This document shows positions 6,175-6,313 of a stretch of DNA of 6,313 bases, piece by piece (within the stretch, counting starts at the first letter, position 1; each line of letters opens with the position of its first letter). Below the pieces are notes generated by a model. It did not search any database and was not told the origin of the DNA. It was given only the letters and a program-made list of their open reading frames with translations. Position numbers and translations under genes: made by a program. Source of the stretch: Anaerofilum sp. (GTDB lineage Bacteria > Bacillota > Clostridia > Oscillospirales > Ruminococcaceae); assembly GCA_020024115.1 (NCBI GenBank), contig JAHHUF010000100.1, positions 1 through 6,313 of the forward strand. The letters are read 5' to 3'.

Positions 6175-6313
6175 TTAGATTTCCATAATCTCTTGATTTT
6201 TGGCTTCACACAGTTTGTCAATTTCCTTGCCAAATTTGTCGGTCAGCTTTTGAATTTCGTTCTCCAGTTCTTTCTGGTCGTCCTCAGTAATTTCGCTGGT
6301 TTTTTTCATTGAT
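6175..6313 (-). CDS. frr: Ribosome recycling factor, C-terminal part (cut by window edge)
   Basis: RRF works with EF-G to split the post-termination ribosome. Only the last 45 codons and the TAA stop are present, out of about 185 residues in the family. The visible segment ends in the third long helix of the coiled-coil domain: EITEDDQKELENEIQKLTDK followed after a few residues by a tail ending EIMEI. This closely follows the B. subtilis and E. coli RRF endings, which also have acidic residues before a QKLTD core and an EV/LM-x-hydrophobic end. The high lysine and glutamate content fits a coiled helix. The start, and probably pyrH, lie beyond the right edge, as in most Bacillota, where frr precedes uppS. 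The identification rests on a short segment but is backed by gene order. Confidence 0.92.
   Translation of the reverse strand, partial: SMKKTSEITEDDQKELENEIQKLTDKFGKEIDKLCEAKNQEIMEI

Noticed and set aside
1..6313. A previously undescribed system, mobile element, CRISPR array or RNA gene
   Set aside because: Every base run longer than about 100 is accounted for by known housekeeping genes in a conserved order. I saw no direct repeats, transposase, tRNA-like folds or composition shift.

Overview
The window is a stretch of chromosomal housekeeping genes from a Clostridia-type member of the Bacillota, all read on the minus strand. Three things point there: a PolC-type replicative polymerase (a Bacillota hallmark), the gene order frr-uppS-cdsA-dxr-rseP-ispG-polC, and purine-rich Shine-Dalgarno sites with several GTG/TTG starts. 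An Oscillospirales-like gut clostridium would fit the moderately AT-rich composition, but the genus cannot be read from the sequence.

In transcription order (right to left): the last 45 codons of frr (ribosome recycling factor; 6175-6313, cut by the window edge); a 101-base gap with two tandem hairpins, the larger resembling an intrinsic terminator; uppS (undecaprenyl diphosphate synthase); cdsA (CDP-diacylglycerol synthase); dxr (1-deoxy-D-xylulose 5-phosphate reductoisomerase); rseP (site-2 membrane zinc protease); ispG (4-hydroxy-3-methylbut-2-enyl diphosphate synthase); a 72-base gap with a second terminator-like hairpin; and the first 356 codons of polC, cut by the left edge just inside the PHP domain. 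From uppS to ispG the gaps are only 10-45 bases, so these five genes look like one operon.

The genes are linked by function. Dxr and IspG are the second and a late enzyme of the MEP isoprenoid pathway. UppS condenses the resulting C5 units into the C55 lipid carrier of peptidoglycan synthesis. CdsA makes the CDP-diacylglycerol used for phospholipids. RseP is an intramembrane protease of envelope stress and signal-peptide clearance. RRF and PolC flank this envelope block with translation and replication functions.

I find no new system, mobile element, CRISPR array, tRNA or rRNA, and no credible plus-strand gene. What deserves a second look is small in scale: start codons that differ from the longest reading frame in uppS, cdsA, rseP and ispG (giving non-ATG starts in uppS, cdsA and polC); a Pro-to-Leu change in the IspG NGPGE motif beside an iron-sulfur cysteine; a Pro in the UppS RTSGE-type motif; and the two terminator-like hairpins that may set frr and polC apart from the middle block.
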